Assembly: GCA_013816485.1 (NCBI GenBank)
Contig: JACDEI010000020.1
Span: 1 to 64,000 of the forward strand
Direction: 5' to 3'
Length of the DNA stretch: 64,000 nucleotides
From: Planctomycetota bacterium
Lineage (GTDB): Bacteria > Planctomycetota > UBA11346
The translations under genes and the position numbers were made by a program. Below are positions 25,070 through 34,683 of the stretch, in pieces (within the stretch, counting starts at the first letter, position 1; every line of letters starts with the position of its first letter). The notes beneath the pieces are model-generated. The model was given only the letters and a program-made list of their open reading frames with translations, made no database searches and was not told where the DNA came from.

Positions 25070-27550
25070 ATGGGCATGGGCACGCGGATCGTCATTACTG
25101 GTCTGGTTATCGGCGGCTTCGTCGTCGTCGGGGGCCTCATCGGCGACGTCATGGGCCGTGCGTTCCAGCGCGCGTCGACGCCAATGCCGACGCACATCCT
25201 GCCAAAGGAACAAGGCGCCGACGTGGAAGTTGCCCGGCGGGCTAAACTCGATCAGACCGTCTTCGCCAAAGAGATGGAAGCCCAACGCCACGAAGGCTGG
25301 TTCTACCGTCACTGGGACCTAGCGCGGGCGAAGAAACATGCATTCGATTGGCTGGGCACCCTGTCGTTCAACCAGCTGCGCCTGGGCGCTCCGACCAGCA
25401 ACGAAACTCACGACTGGGGCGTCACGCTGACCAAGTGGGCGGGCAAGCCAGAACACCCGACGCTTGATGCCGCCGGATGGAAGGCCGCGTTGGCGACGTG
25501 GCAGGCCGCCGGATTCCAAGTGGTGGAAAGTGAATGGCACCAACCGTTGTTCGATTACCTCCCTGACGGACAGGCGTACTCGCTCATCAACTTCATCATC
25601 CACGCCATCAACACCACCGATCAGCGCCGCATCGTGATCAAAGGACAGCTCAAGGTGAGTTGGCGCGAGCCCGCCGTGAAAGAACCAACGCCCTCGGCCA
25701 GTGGCGAAAAACCATCGGCGGAATCCACCCTGCGCCCGCCACCCTTCGGCAATGGCCGCTCGGTCCAGCCCGAGGCCACTACGACCACCAAGCCCGCGTT
25801 CGTCTTCACGGATTCTCGACCACTTCCTGAGCCGGACGAGGTGACGGTCGTGGACCTGTCGGTGGTCGAGCGCACCGGCGAACCGGCATTCGTCGAGGTC
25901 ACCAAGGCCGGCAGCAACGCGGTCGACATGACCGGCCCCTACGCCTTTCTGCACCCGACCCTGGTCTACGATCTCGATCGCGACGGTCTGCCAGAGATCG
26001 TCATTCCCTCGGACAACCAGATCTTCCGCAACCGTGGTGGCATGAAGTTCGATGCCGAACCGCTGTGCCCGGAAAAACTCGAGGTCGAGACCGGCGTGCT
26101 CGGCGATTTCAATGGCGATGGTCTCGTCGATCTGCTGGTGGTCGATCGCCACCGCCTGAAACTGCTTGCTGGACTCCCTGGCGGGAAATTCTCGCCCTCG
26201 GCAGAAGTCGCCAACCTGCCGGCGATCGATGTCGGCCAATCGCTCACCGCCGCTGACATCGATGGCGATGGTGATCTCGATGCGCTGTTGTCGCAGTACC
26301 TCGAACCGTACCGCGACGGACAGTTCCCGACCCCCTACTACGACTCCAACGACGGCTACCCGCTCTACCTGCTGCAGAACGACGGCAAAGGCCGCTTCAC
26401 CGACATCACCGTTGGCTCAGGTCTGGAGGCCAAACGCCACCGTCGTGTGTCCGTCGCGTCATTTGTCGATCTCAACGAGGACGGCTTGCCCGATCTGGTC
26501 CTGACCTGCGACTTCGCCGGCCACGATCTGTTCATGAACACTGGCAAAGGCGGCTTCAAGGACGTCACCAACGAGTGGATCGATGACCACCACAACTTCG
26601 GCATGGGCCACACCTTTGCCGACTGGGATGGCGATGGCCACCTCGACATGTACCTCATCGGCATGAGTTCGACGACCGCACGGCGCCTGACCGCGATGAA
26701 GGCCGGGCTCGATGATTTCCCTGAACACCAGACCAAACGCCCGCTGATGGGCTACGGCAACCGCATGTTCCTCGGGCAGGGCAAGGGCAAGCCGTTCAAG
26801 AAGGCGCCGTGGCAGGAACAGATCAACCGCACCGGTTGGTCGTGGGGCGGCGTGACGCCCGACGTCGATCTCGACGGCGATCCCGACCTCTACGTCACCA
26901 ACGGCTTTGTCAGCGCCGAAAGCTGCCAGGACTACTGCACCAGCTTCTGGCGTCACGACATCTACACCGGCACCTCGACGCCTAATCCTGGGCTCAACCT
27001 GTTCTTCAAACGCGACACCGATTTCCGCAAGGTCTCGTGGAACGGGTTCGAACACAATGTGCTGTTCCTCAACGAAGTCGCTCCGGACGGCAGCCGGCGT
27101 TTCATCAACATCGCCCACCTGATGGGCATGGCCCACGAGTACGACGCGCGCGCGGTGGTCGCAGCCGATCTCGACAACGACGGCCTGCCCGACCTGGTGA
27201 TCGAGGAGCGCAACAACCTCAGCGCGAAACGCTTCCTGCACGTCTACCGCAACCAATGGCCAACCAAGCACCATTGGGTCGGCCTGCGCCTGGAGGAATC
27301 CGCCGGCGGCGCGCCGTTGCCGACCGCGCAGATCACCGTCAGCGCGGGTGGCGTGAAACGCATGGGCGTGGTGGTGAACGGTGACTCGTTCTTGTGCCAA
27401 CATCCTCCGGCCTACCACACCGGCCTGGGCGCGACTGAAAGCGTCGATTGGATCGAGGTGCGCTGGGGTGATGGACAGGTCACGCGGATCGACAAACCGG
27501 CGGTGGATCAGTGGCACCGCGTCAGTGCGCCGGCGTTCAAGCCACGTTGA
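25070..27550 (+). CDS. CRTAC1-like FG-GAP/VCBS repeat protein with UnbV/ASPIC domain
   Basis: 826 aa. An N-terminal hydrophobic anchor (about 5-28) is followed by a region of unknown type (about 40-210). An extracellular FG-GAP/VCBS beta-propeller follows (about 300-720) with calcium-binding-like loops (YDLDRDGLPEIVI, DFNGDGLVDLLVV, DIDGDGDLDALLS, DVDLDGDPDLYVT). The C-terminus (about 735-815, ending SVDWIEVRWGDGQVTRID) is the UnbV/ASPIC module. Such proteins are exported and abundant in PVC bacteria; their biochemical role is unknown, with adhesion or polysaccharide binding commonly proposed. It lies upstream of, and co-directional with, the second dehydrogenase fusion. Confidence 0.88.
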   Translation: MGMGTRIVITGLVIGGFVVVGGLIGDVMGRAFQRASTPMPTHILPKEQGADVEVARRAKLDQTVFAKEMEAQRHEGWFYRHWDLARAKKHAFDWLGTLSFNQLRLGAPTSNETHDWGVTLTKWAGKPEHPTLDAAGWKAALATWQAAGFQVVESEWHQPLFDYLPDGQAYSLINFIIHAINTTDQRRIVIKGQLKVSWREPAVKEPTPSASGEKPSAESTLRPPPFGNGRSVQPEATTTTKPAFVFTDSRPLPEPDEVTVVDLSVVERTGEPAFVEVTKAGSNAVDMTGPYAFLHPTLVYDLDRDGLPEIVIPSDNQIFRNRGGMKFDAEPLCPEKLEVETGVLGDFNGDGLVDLLVVDRHRLKLLAGLPGGKFSPSAEVANLPAIDVGQSLTAADIDGDGDLDALLSQYLEPYRDGQFPTPYYDSNDGYPLYLLQNDGKGRFTDITVGSGLEAKRHRRVSVASFVDLNEDGLPDLVLTCDFAGHDLFMNTGKGGFKDVTNEWIDDHHNFGMGHTFADWDGDGHLDMYLIGMSSTTARRLTAMKAGLDDFPEHQTKRPLMGYGNRMFLGQGKGKPFKKAPWQEQINRTGWSWGGVTPDVDLDGDPDLYVTNGFVSAESCQDYCTSFWRHDIYTGTSTPNPGLNLFFKRDTDFRKVSWNGFEHNVLFLNEVAPDGSRRFINIAHLMGMAHEYDARAVVAADLDNDGLPDLVIEERNNLSAKRFLHVYRNQWPTKHHWVGLRLEESAGGAPLPTAQITVSAGGVKRMGVVVNGDSFLCQHPPAYHTGLGATESVDWIEVRWGDGQVTRIDKPAVDQWHRVSAPAFKPR

Positions 27551-27649
27551 GCATCCCGCGTGTGCAAGACAGAGCGTCGGGTTCGGTCAAGAGCGCTGGC
27601 AGCGCTTCTACGCCTGCGGGGTATGGATAGGGCCGCCCAGGGATATGCC

Positions 27650-30600
27650 ATGCTCCGCTCACTCGTCCTCTGCTCTGCACTCTCAACCCTGATGGCTCAG
27701 GATGCGTGGGATGCGCTCGTCCGCGGCACTGACGCGCGCACACCGGAGGAAGAACGCGCCGGCTTCCACCTGCCGCCCGGCTTCGAAATCCAACTCGTCG
27801 CCAGTGAACCCGACATCGGCAAGCCGATGAACTTGGCCTTCGACGCCAAAGGTCGGCTGTGGGTTACCAGCACCGTCGAATATCCCTTCCCCGTCGCCGA
27901 CGGCACCAAAGGCCGCGACTCGGTGAAGGTGCTCGCAGGCATCGGTGAAGACGGTCGCGCATCATCGATCACCACGTTCGTCGACGGCCTCAACATCCCC
28001 ATCGGGCTCTACCCCTACAAAGATGGCGTGATCGCCTTCGACATCCCGACGATCAAGTTCCATCGCGACACCAACGGCGACGGCAAGGCGGACAGCAGCG
28101 AAAAGCTCTACGGCACCATCGGTCGCGACGACACCCATGGCATGACCAACGCCTTCCGTCGCGGGCCCGACGGCTGGCTCTATGCCTGCCACGGTTTCAA
28201 AAACAAATCGACCATCACTGGCGCTGATGGCAGTAGCATCGCCATCAATTCCGGCAGCACCTACCGCATACGCGTCGATGGGCGTCGCGTGGAGCGTCAT
28301 ACTTACGGCCAGGTGAATCCCTTCGGCATGGCCTTTGACGACTGGGGCAACCTCTTCACCAGCGACTGCCACAGCAAGCCGATTTACCAGGTGCTGCGCG
28401 GCGCGTACTACCCGAGCTTCGGCGCGCCACACGACGGCCTCGGTTACGGCCCGGAGATGATGTCGCACATGCACGGTTCCACCGGACTGTGTGGCGTCGC
28501 GTGGTACGGCGCGGAATCCTTCCCCAGCGAGTTCCGCAACAACCTCTTCGTCTGCAACGTGGTGACTTCGAAGGTCAATCGCGACGCGCTGGAGTCCGTC
28601 GGCTCGACCCGCAACGCCAAGGAACTGGCGGACTTCATCACCTGTGATGATCCATGGTTCCGTCCGGTCGACCTCCAGGTCGGTCCCGATGGCTCGCTCT
28701 ACATCGCCGATTTCTACAACAAGATCATCGGCCACTACGAGGTCGACCTCAAACATCCGGGTCGCGACCGCAACCGCGGACGCATCTGGCGCGTGGTCTA
28801 TACGGGCGATAACAAGAAACCGGCTCCGCTTCCTGACTTCACCGCGATGAACGAGGATCAGCTCATTGCGGCATTGGGTGACGCGAACCTGACGGTGCGC
28901 AACCTCGCCACCGATCAGCTGACCGACCGCGATTGGCGGGGCCCGATTTCTAAACTTACCGGAGTATTGAAGAGCTCCACCAACTCCCACCAACGGTACC
29001 ATGCGTACTGGGCGATCTACCGCCTGGGTGGTTTCGATGAGGGCGGCGAGATTAACGGGCTTCAGGATCCGCATCCGCTGCCACGCGTCGCCGCGCTGAG
29101 CATCCTCGCTGAGCGTCCATTCAAGGAAGGGCACAGCGGTTTCTTCATCACCGCGTTGCAGGACCCCGATGCGCTCGTTCGTCGCACCGCTGCCGACGCC
29201 ATGGGGCGCAAGCCCCACGCGACCCAGGTGCAGCCGCTCATCGCCGCGCTGCGTGCCGCTGATCAGGCCGATACCCATCTGGTCTACAAGCTGCGCCAAG
29301 CGCTGCGCGATCAGGTGAAGGATGACCAGGTGCTTGCCGCCCTGCCGTCCTTCAACCTCTCAGTCGAAGACACCGCGCTCATCAGTGATCTCGCCACCGC
29401 GGTCGCGACCCCGGCCGCCGCCAAATTGGTGTTCGCCCGTCTGATCAGCGCACGGGAAGACGGCGATACCGTGCTGCGTCAAGCGCGCCACATCGCGCGC
29501 AACCTGCCAGTGGAATCGTTGCCGGTGCTCTCCAGCGCTCTCAGTGCGCGCAGCGATCTCGACGCCGCTCGTCACGCCGCGCTGTTCGCGGCGGTGAAGG
29601 AGGCGTACCAGCAACGCGGCCTACCGCTCGACGACCACCTGCGTGCCTGGGGCGGCACGATCGCCGCGCAACAACTGGCCGAGGTGGATCCGACGCGTGC
29701 GATGTGGAGCGCCCGTGCCGTGCCGGGTGCCGCCGCATCCGCCGACCCGTGGGGCATCCAGGAGCGTCAGTGCGCGGACGGCAAGAAGGCCCCGTTCCTC
29801 TCCAGCCTGCCCAAGGGCGAACAACGCACCGGCATCCTGCGTTCACGCACCTTTGCTGCGCCAGCCAAGTTGTCGTTCTTCATTGCCGGCCACTGCGGTC
29901 GACCGGGCACCACTGACGCGATGCGCAACCACCTGTACCTGCGCGATGCCACCACCGGAGAGACGCTCAAAGAGATGACGCCGCCGCGCGAGGACACTGC
30001 CAAGCCGGTGGAGTGGGATCTTGCTGCGTTGAATGGCCGTCAGGTCGTGTTGGAACTGGTCGACGGCGATGACGCCGGTGGCTACGCGTGGTTCGCCGTC
30101 GGTCGTTTCGAGCCAGCGGTGGTGAACGTCGACCTGCCCCAAGCTGCGTGGCGCGCGGCGGCGGAACTAGCGCGCGATGCCCGTGCGGCCAGCGCGGCGC
30201 CGGCGCTGGCCCGTCTGCTTGCTGCTCCCTCCATCGATGACGATCTGCGGGTGATCGCCGCCGAAGGACTTGCCGCGATAGCTCAGGCCGAACACCAGCC
30301 CGCGATCCTCACGGTGCTCGCTGATCCACAATCATCCACCACGCTGCGTGGGCGACTGGCGGTCATCGCCGCACGCCATGCTTCGCCGGCGACCGACACC
30401 ACGCTCGCGGACCTGCTGCGCACGTCCGCCTGGGAACTCCAGGTACCGGTAGCCGCCGCGCTGGCCGGCAATGCCCGCGGCGCGACGTTGCTGGTCGATC
30501 TGGTGACGCAGGGCAAAGCTCCCGCGCGCGTGTTGCTCGATCGTCAGGTGGCGGAACGGCTCACCGCCCAGTCGGCGTTGAGCGAACGGATCGCTGCGCT

Positions 30601-31093
30601 GACGAAAAACCTACCGCCGGTGTCTGCCGAAAAGGACAAGCTCATCACCGATCGCGCCGCCGCCTTCCGCACTGCCAAGCTGCCGTCGGACGCCGTCGCC
30701 CAGGGACAACAGGTCTTCACCGTATCGTGCAGCCTGTGCCATCGCATCGGTGGCAAGGGCGCGCTGGTCGGCCCGCAACTCGACGGCGTCGGCGTGCGTG
30801 GCGTGGAACGCCTGCTGGAGGACATCCTCGACCCCAACCGCAACGTCGACCACGCCTTCCGCCAGAGCGTGTTGACGCTCACGGATGGCCAGGTGGTGCT
30901 CGGCATGGTCCGGCGTGAAGAGGGCGAGACGCTGGTGATCGCCGACATGACCGGCAAGGAAACCCCAGTGGCGAAAAACCAGATCGCAAACCGCACCGAC
31001 TCCTCGACGTCACTCATGCCGGACATCTTTGCCCACACCGTGCCGCCGGAAAATCTCAATCTGTTGCTGGCGTACCTGTTGTCCCAACGCTGA
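27650..31093 (+). CDS. PVC-type membrane-bound dehydrogenase with HEAT repeats and cytochrome c
   Basis: 1147 aa from ATG 27650, which begins a short signal peptide (MLRSLVLCSALSTLMA). The beta-propeller (about 35-400) has the PPGFEIQLVASEPDIGKP opening and Asp-rich loops (DTNGDGKAD) typical of the Pirellula/Verrucomicrobium dehydrogenase family. HEAT-like repeats follow (about 410-670), then a beta-sandwich of unknown type (about 700-850) and more helical repeats. The C-terminal heme-binding domain has the CSLCH motif at about 1027-1031. The predicted role is periplasmic oxidation of a sugar- or alcohol-like substrate with transfer to c-type haem. It lacks the ThuA and SGNH modules of the other fusion. 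Confidence 0.9.
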   Translation: MLRSLVLCSALSTLMAQDAWDALVRGTDARTPEEERAGFHLPPGFEIQLVASEPDIGKPMNLAFDAKGRLWVTSTVEYPFPVADGTKGRDSVKVLAGIGEDGRASSITTFVDGLNIPIGLYPYKDGVIAFDIPTIKFHRDTNGDGKADSSEKLYGTIGRDDTHGMTNAFRRGPDGWLYACHGFKNKSTITGADGSSIAINSGSTYRIRVDGRRVERHTYGQVNPFGMAFDDWGNLFTSDCHSKPIYQVLRGAYYPSFGAPHDGLGYGPEMMSHMHGSTGLCGVAWYGAESFPSEFRNNLFVCNVVTSKVNRDALESVGSTRNAKELADFITCDDPWFRPVDLQVGPDGSLYIADFYNKIIGHYEVDLKHPGRDRNRGRIWRVVYTGDNKKPAPLPDFTAMNEDQLIAALGDANLTVRNLATDQLTDRDWRGPISKLTGVLKSSTNSHQRYHAYWAIYRLGGFDEGGEINGLQDPHPLPRVAALSILAERPFKEGHSGFFITALQDPDALVRRTAADAMGRKPHATQVQPLIAALRAADQADTHLVYKLRQALRDQVKDDQVLAALPSFNLSVEDTALISDLATAVATPAAAKLVFARLISAREDGDTVLRQARHIARNLPVESLPVLSSALSARSDLDAARHAALFAAVKEAYQQRGLPLDDHLRAWGGTIAAQQLAEVDPTRAMWSARAVPGAAASADPWGIQERQCADGKKAPFLSSLPKGEQRTGILRSRTFAAPAKLSFFIAGHCGRPGTTDAMRNHLYLRDATTGETLKEMTPPREDTAKPVEWDLAALNGRQVVLELVDGDDAGGYAWFAVGRFEPAVVNVDLPQAAWRAAAELARDARAASAAPALARLLAAPSIDDDLRVIAAEGLAAIAQAEHQPAILTVLADPQSSTTLRGRLAVIAARHASPATDTTLADLLRTSAWELQVPVAAALAGNARGATLLVDLVTQGKAPARVLLDRQVAERLTAQSALSERIAALTKNLPPVSAEKDKLITDRAAAFRTAKLPSDAVAQGQQVFTVSCSLCHRIGGKGALVGPQLDGVGVRGVERLLEDILDPNRNVDHAFRQSVLTLTDGQVVLGMVRREEGETLVIADMTGKETPVAKNQIANRTDSSTSLMPDIFAHTVPPENLNLLLAYLLSQR

Positions 31094-31222
31094 GCCCGTC
31101 TCAGAGGGATGGTGTGATGGCGTGGGGTGGACAGCACCGCTGGCTGATGGTGGACATCAACGGTGGCGAAGTACATGGTGGTGGCGACCTGTCCGCCGTC
31201 GCGACGGTCCAAGGAGCCGACC

Positions 31223-32122
31223 ATGCGCCACTACCGCCTGCTGCCCGCGTTGTTGCTGATGATCAGCGCGCTGATGTCCGCCGCCGAAGGCATGCCCGCT
31301 GGACTGCCCTACGAACGGGTGGAGTTGCGCGACGGACGCACACTCACTGGTCACTACGACGAGGCGCAGGGCATCCTGTGGCTCGATGGTGTCGGCAGTC
31401 CGCGTCTGCGCGTGGCGCCCGATGACATCGCCAAACGTTCTCCGGTCGTGGTCGCCGAGAAGGAAAAGGGAAAGGATAAGAAGGCACGCGCGTCAGCGGA
31501 GAATTCGGTCCCGCTGCCCACCACGCCACCATCGGCCGAATCACTCCAGCAGACCGTGGCCACGCTCGAACGCCAACTCGCCGACCTCGACCGCAAGATG
31601 GCTGAGACCCGTGCAGCGTTGATCAAGATCAATGCGCACTTCCAGGAATGGCTCAAGGTCTATGCCAAGGCCAAGAAGGTCGCAGAGGCCGACCCCGGCA
31701 CCGGCATCGGCTTTGAAAACAACGCGAGCTACAACCTGACCAAGATCCTCAGCGAGATCAAAGGCGTGCGCGATCAGCTCACCCGGCAGGAAGACGCCCT
31801 GGCGCGTCAGACCGAGCGCCGCCAGGAACTGCTCGCTAACCTGCGGGAGGCGAACCAGGCGCTGTCGCAGGCGAAGACCAACACGCCGACGGTGACGGTC
31901 TACACCCTGCCGGCCGCTGCGCCGGCTGCTCCGCCGGCAAACGCCCAGATGGAACAACGCATCGCCGCGTTGGAGGCGGAATTGCGGACCATGCGTGAAA
32001 CCAACGAACGCCTGCTCAGATTGCTCGAAGCGCTCGCGCCACCCAAACCACAGCCGCCGCAACCGTCGGTCACCGAGCCGACCGCGGAACCGGTGGATGG
32101 ATTGGTCGCTGTGCTCCCTTGA
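31223..32122 (+). CDS. Exported coiled-coil protein, unknown
   Basis: 299 aa from ATG 31223, with AAGGAG upstream and a signal peptide (about 1-20). A small beta-rich segment (about 26-65) resembles SH3-like domains found at the N-terminus of periplasmic coiled-coil proteins. Long heptad stretches (about 95-220) and a second short coil (about 240-270) follow, with Pro/Ala-rich linkers. No catalytic motif was seen. The layout suggests an envelope structural or scaffolding protein. It ends 51 bases before menD on the same strand. Confidence 0.7.
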   Translation: MRHYRLLPALLLMISALMSAAEGMPAGLPYERVELRDGRTLTGHYDEAQGILWLDGVGSPRLRVAPDDIAKRSPVVVAEKEKGKDKKARASAENSVPLPTTPPSAESLQQTVATLERQLADLDRKMAETRAALIKINAHFQEWLKVYAKAKKVAEADPGTGIGFENNASYNLTKILSEIKGVRDQLTRQEDALARQTERRQELLANLREANQALSQAKTNTPTVTVYTLPAAAPAAPPANAQMEQRIAALEAELRTMRETNERLLRLLEALAPPKPQPPQPSVTEPTAEPVDGLVAVLP

Positions 32123-32173
32123 CCCGCAGGCCGCCGCTGGCGGATGGGGCGGGTGCCATAAGACTCCCCACCC

Positions 32174-33892
32174 GTGCCTGATCCCAATCTCAATGCCCTG
32201 TGGTGCCGCGCGATCGCGGAGGAACTCAAACGCGCCGGCGTGAAACATGCCGTGCTCTGTCCTGGGAGCCGCAACAGTCCGCTGTTGCTGGCGCTGCACA
32301 CGCAATTCGGCGAGGCCTGCCTCAGCCACATCGATGAACGCAGCGCCGGCTTCATCGCTCTGGGCCTGGCGCGGGCCAGCGATGAACGGGTGGCGGTGTG
32401 CGTGACCTCGGGTAGTGCGCTCGCGAACCTGCTGCCGGCGGTGGTGGAAGCGGATGCGGCTGAACTGCCGCTGGTGATTATCAGCGCCGATCGCCCGTGG
32501 GAGCTGAGCGATTGCGGCGCGCCACAGGCGATGGAGCAGCGCGGCATCTTCGCTGAGTTCATGCGCACCTCGTTGTCGCTCGGCGAGCCGAGCGCAACCG
32601 CCGTGACGCTGCGGGCGCTGCGTTCCCAGGTCAGCCGCCTTGGACAACATGACGACGGTCCCGTACACCTGAACGTGCCGCTACGCGATCCGCTGCCGCC
32701 GTTGCCGGATCCGGCCTGGGTGTCACCGGACCTGCCAAGCGACGTGCTGCATGGACGCCGTGATGGCGAGGCCTTCACCGTGGTGCATCAGCCCTGGACG
32801 CACCGCGAACCGATCCTTGATGCGGCGTGGATCCGCCCAGGACTCAAAGGGGTGATCGTCGCGGGGTGCCGCGGCGGCAGCGAACTCGGGGTGTCGCCGG
32901 CCATTGCACGTTTGGCGGAGCGTAGCGGTTTTCCGCTGATCGCCGATGCGCCGAGCGCGCTGCGTCAGCCCGGCACGGCGAATCTGGTATGCACCGCCGA
33001 TGCCTTGATGAATGGACCGCTCGCACATGAACGTGCGGACCTCATCATCCAGATCGGTCCCGCACCATTGGCGCGCTCGCTCTACGAATGGCTCGGGCGG
33101 CACGATTGTCCGTGGATCATCTGCGAGGAAGGCCGCAATCTCGACTTCCTCGCCCATGCCTGGATCGCCGTACGTGGCCGCACCGACGCGCACCTCGACG
33201 ACCTCGCCGACCGCTGCGCTCCCGGCGATGCGGCGTGGTGCGCACGCTGGCGGGCTGCCGAAAGCGCCGCGCGCCGGCGGCTGAGCGAGGTCATCGCCGT
33301 CGAACCGTGGGGCGAGGTGCTCGCCGCCCACCGCGCGGTGAATCATCCCGGATTCGCTTTCGTCCACCTCGCGTCGAGCATGGCGGTACGCCACGGCAAC
33401 CTCCACCTGCTGCCAGCCGCCGAACGGCGACCGGTGTTCAGCAATCGCGGCGTGAACGGCATCGATGGCACCATCGGGACGTTCCTCGGCGAACTGGAGG
33501 CGCTGCGCGCACCAGGTTTGTTGCTGATCGGCGATCTCGCCTGCCTGCACGATCTGCCGGCCCTCGCCCTGTCACCGCAGCCGTGGCGACGTGGTGCGCT
33601 CGTGGTGATGAACAATGACGGCGGCGGGATCTTCGACTTCCTCGCGGTGGCGCGCATGCCGCAGTACCGCGAACTGGTACGCACCCCGCACGGCCACGAC
33701 TTCGCCGGCATCGCCGCCCAGTTCGGCCTCGCCTACACCGCGGTGCACGATGACGCCGGCCTGCGCGCGGCCCTCGATGTCGCGGCGCAGAGCTGGCAGC
33801 TGCACCTGATCGAGTGCCGCGTCATCGGTGGCGATGTGGTCGGACGGCACCGGGCGTTGATCCAGGCGTTGGCCGACGCAACGCCGGCCTGA
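32174..33892 (+). CDS. menD: SEPHCHC synthase (MenD), menaquinone biosynthesis
   Basis: 572 aa, full length. This ThDP-dependent enzyme joins isochorismate and 2-oxoglutarate to form SEPHCHC, the first committed step of the classical menaquinone pathway. Visible signatures are the N-terminal VLCPGSRNSPLLLAL, catalytic Glu55 in HIDERSAGF, VCVTSGSALANLLPAVVEA, SADRPWEL and the ThDP pocket GDLACLHDL...MNNDGGGIF. Its presence indicates the o-succinylbenzoate route rather than the futalosine route, although no other men genes are in the window. The GTG start is chosen because homology begins at once. Confidence 0.93.
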   Translation: MPDPNLNALWCRAIAEELKRAGVKHAVLCPGSRNSPLLLALHTQFGEACLSHIDERSAGFIALGLARASDERVAVCVTSGSALANLLPAVVEADAAELPLVIISADRPWELSDCGAPQAMEQRGIFAEFMRTSLSLGEPSATAVTLRALRSQVSRLGQHDDGPVHLNVPLRDPLPPLPDPAWVSPDLPSDVLHGRRDGEAFTVVHQPWTHREPILDAAWIRPGLKGVIVAGCRGGSELGVSPAIARLAERSGFPLIADAPSALRQPGTANLVCTADALMNGPLAHERADLIIQIGPAPLARSLYEWLGRHDCPWIICEEGRNLDFLAHAWIAVRGRTDAHLDDLADRCAPGDAAWCARWRAAESAARRRLSEVIAVEPWGEVLAAHRAVNHPGFAFVHLASSMAVRHGNLHLLPAAERRPVFSNRGVNGIDGTIGTFLGELEALRAPGLLLIGDLACLHDLPALALSPQPWRRGALVVMNNDGGGIFDFLAVARMPQYRELVRTPHGHDFAGIAAQFGLAYTAVHDDAGLRAALDVAAQSWQLHLIECRVIGGDVVGRHRALIQALADATPA

Positions 33893-33963
33893 GCCGGTCG
33901 GTACTACCTGCGACGAGGCGTGGGCGCTGGCATTCGCCGGGCCGCCCCCCTACAAGGATACCC

Positions 33964-34566
33964 ATGTCCAGACGTGGTTTCACCCTGACCGAACTGCTGG
34001 TGGCGACCATCGTCTTCCTCATCGGTTTCGTCTCGGTGTTCGCCTTGTTCCTGGGTGGCATGCGCATGCGCAAGCTGGCCGAGGACACCACCCGCTCGTC
34101 GTTGGCCGCCTCCTGCCTGATCGATGAGATCCGCATCGATGCCGGCGAGGGCGGCATCCCCATGCCGCCGAAAGCTTACGTCGGCGATGGCTTCGCCCGC
34201 TCGAGCGAACAGGACGGCGATGTCAGCGGCAGCGGCATGGACACCGAGCTGTTCGCCTACCGACCCATTCCAGGGACCTGGTACCGCGTGATGAAGTGCA
34301 CCGATCTGGAAGACATCCCCGAGAACGCCCAGACCACGGTGCTCAAACTCGACCTGCTGGTGGTGCCGTTCGGCACGACGGACGAGACCCTGACCTTCCG
34401 CGATCTCGACCGCCGCCTGGATCTACTCAGCGACCTGACCCGACCAGACCGCGAAGCCGCCTCACCGGACCAGATTGCCGCCCGTCTGGTGCAACGCGGC
34501 ATCGGCTTCCGCTTCGTCGCCGTGGTCACCCGGCGCCCGAGCTGGATGCCCGCCAGAGGACCGTAG
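33964..34566 (+). CDS. Type IV pilin-like / type II secretion pseudopilin
   Basis: 200 aa from ATG 33964, with AAGGA upstream. The prepilin motif is clear: short basic leader MSRRG, cleavage before Phe6, Glu10 at mature position +5, then a hydrophobic helix (about 8-30). The remaining globular part has no recognisable similarity. It is probably a minor pseudopilin (GspI/PilV-like) that would be processed by prepilin peptidase and assembled in the periplasm. No other secretion or pilus genes are adjacent. It is co-directional with menD and the PfkB kinase. Confidence 0.8.
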   Translation: MSRRGFTLTELLVATIVFLIGFVSVFALFLGGMRMRKLAEDTTRSSLAASCLIDEIRIDAGEGGIPMPPKAYVGDGFARSSEQDGDVSGSGMDTELFAYRPIPGTWYRVMKCTDLEDIPENAQTTVLKLDLLVVPFGTTDETLTFRDLDRRLDLLSDLTRPDREAASPDQIAARLVQRGIGFRFVAVVTRRPSWMPARGP

Positions 34567-34683
34567 CCGCTGGGTTGTCCGCACGCTGGCTTTCCTGCAC
34601 GCTGGGTTTCCCGCATCAGTTGCCCAGGTGATGGTGCCGCAACTTCGCCCTGCCAATGGCGGGCAGCGATCTAGCATGCCGCC

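Noticed and set aside
27962-29299. Minus-strand ORF of 445 aa opposite the dehydrogenase fusion
   Set aside because: Fully antisense to a clear domain-bearing gene; composition not protein-like.
33814-33963. N-terminal extension of the pseudopilin
   Set aside because: It overlaps menD and would bury the prepilin leader that must be N-terminal.
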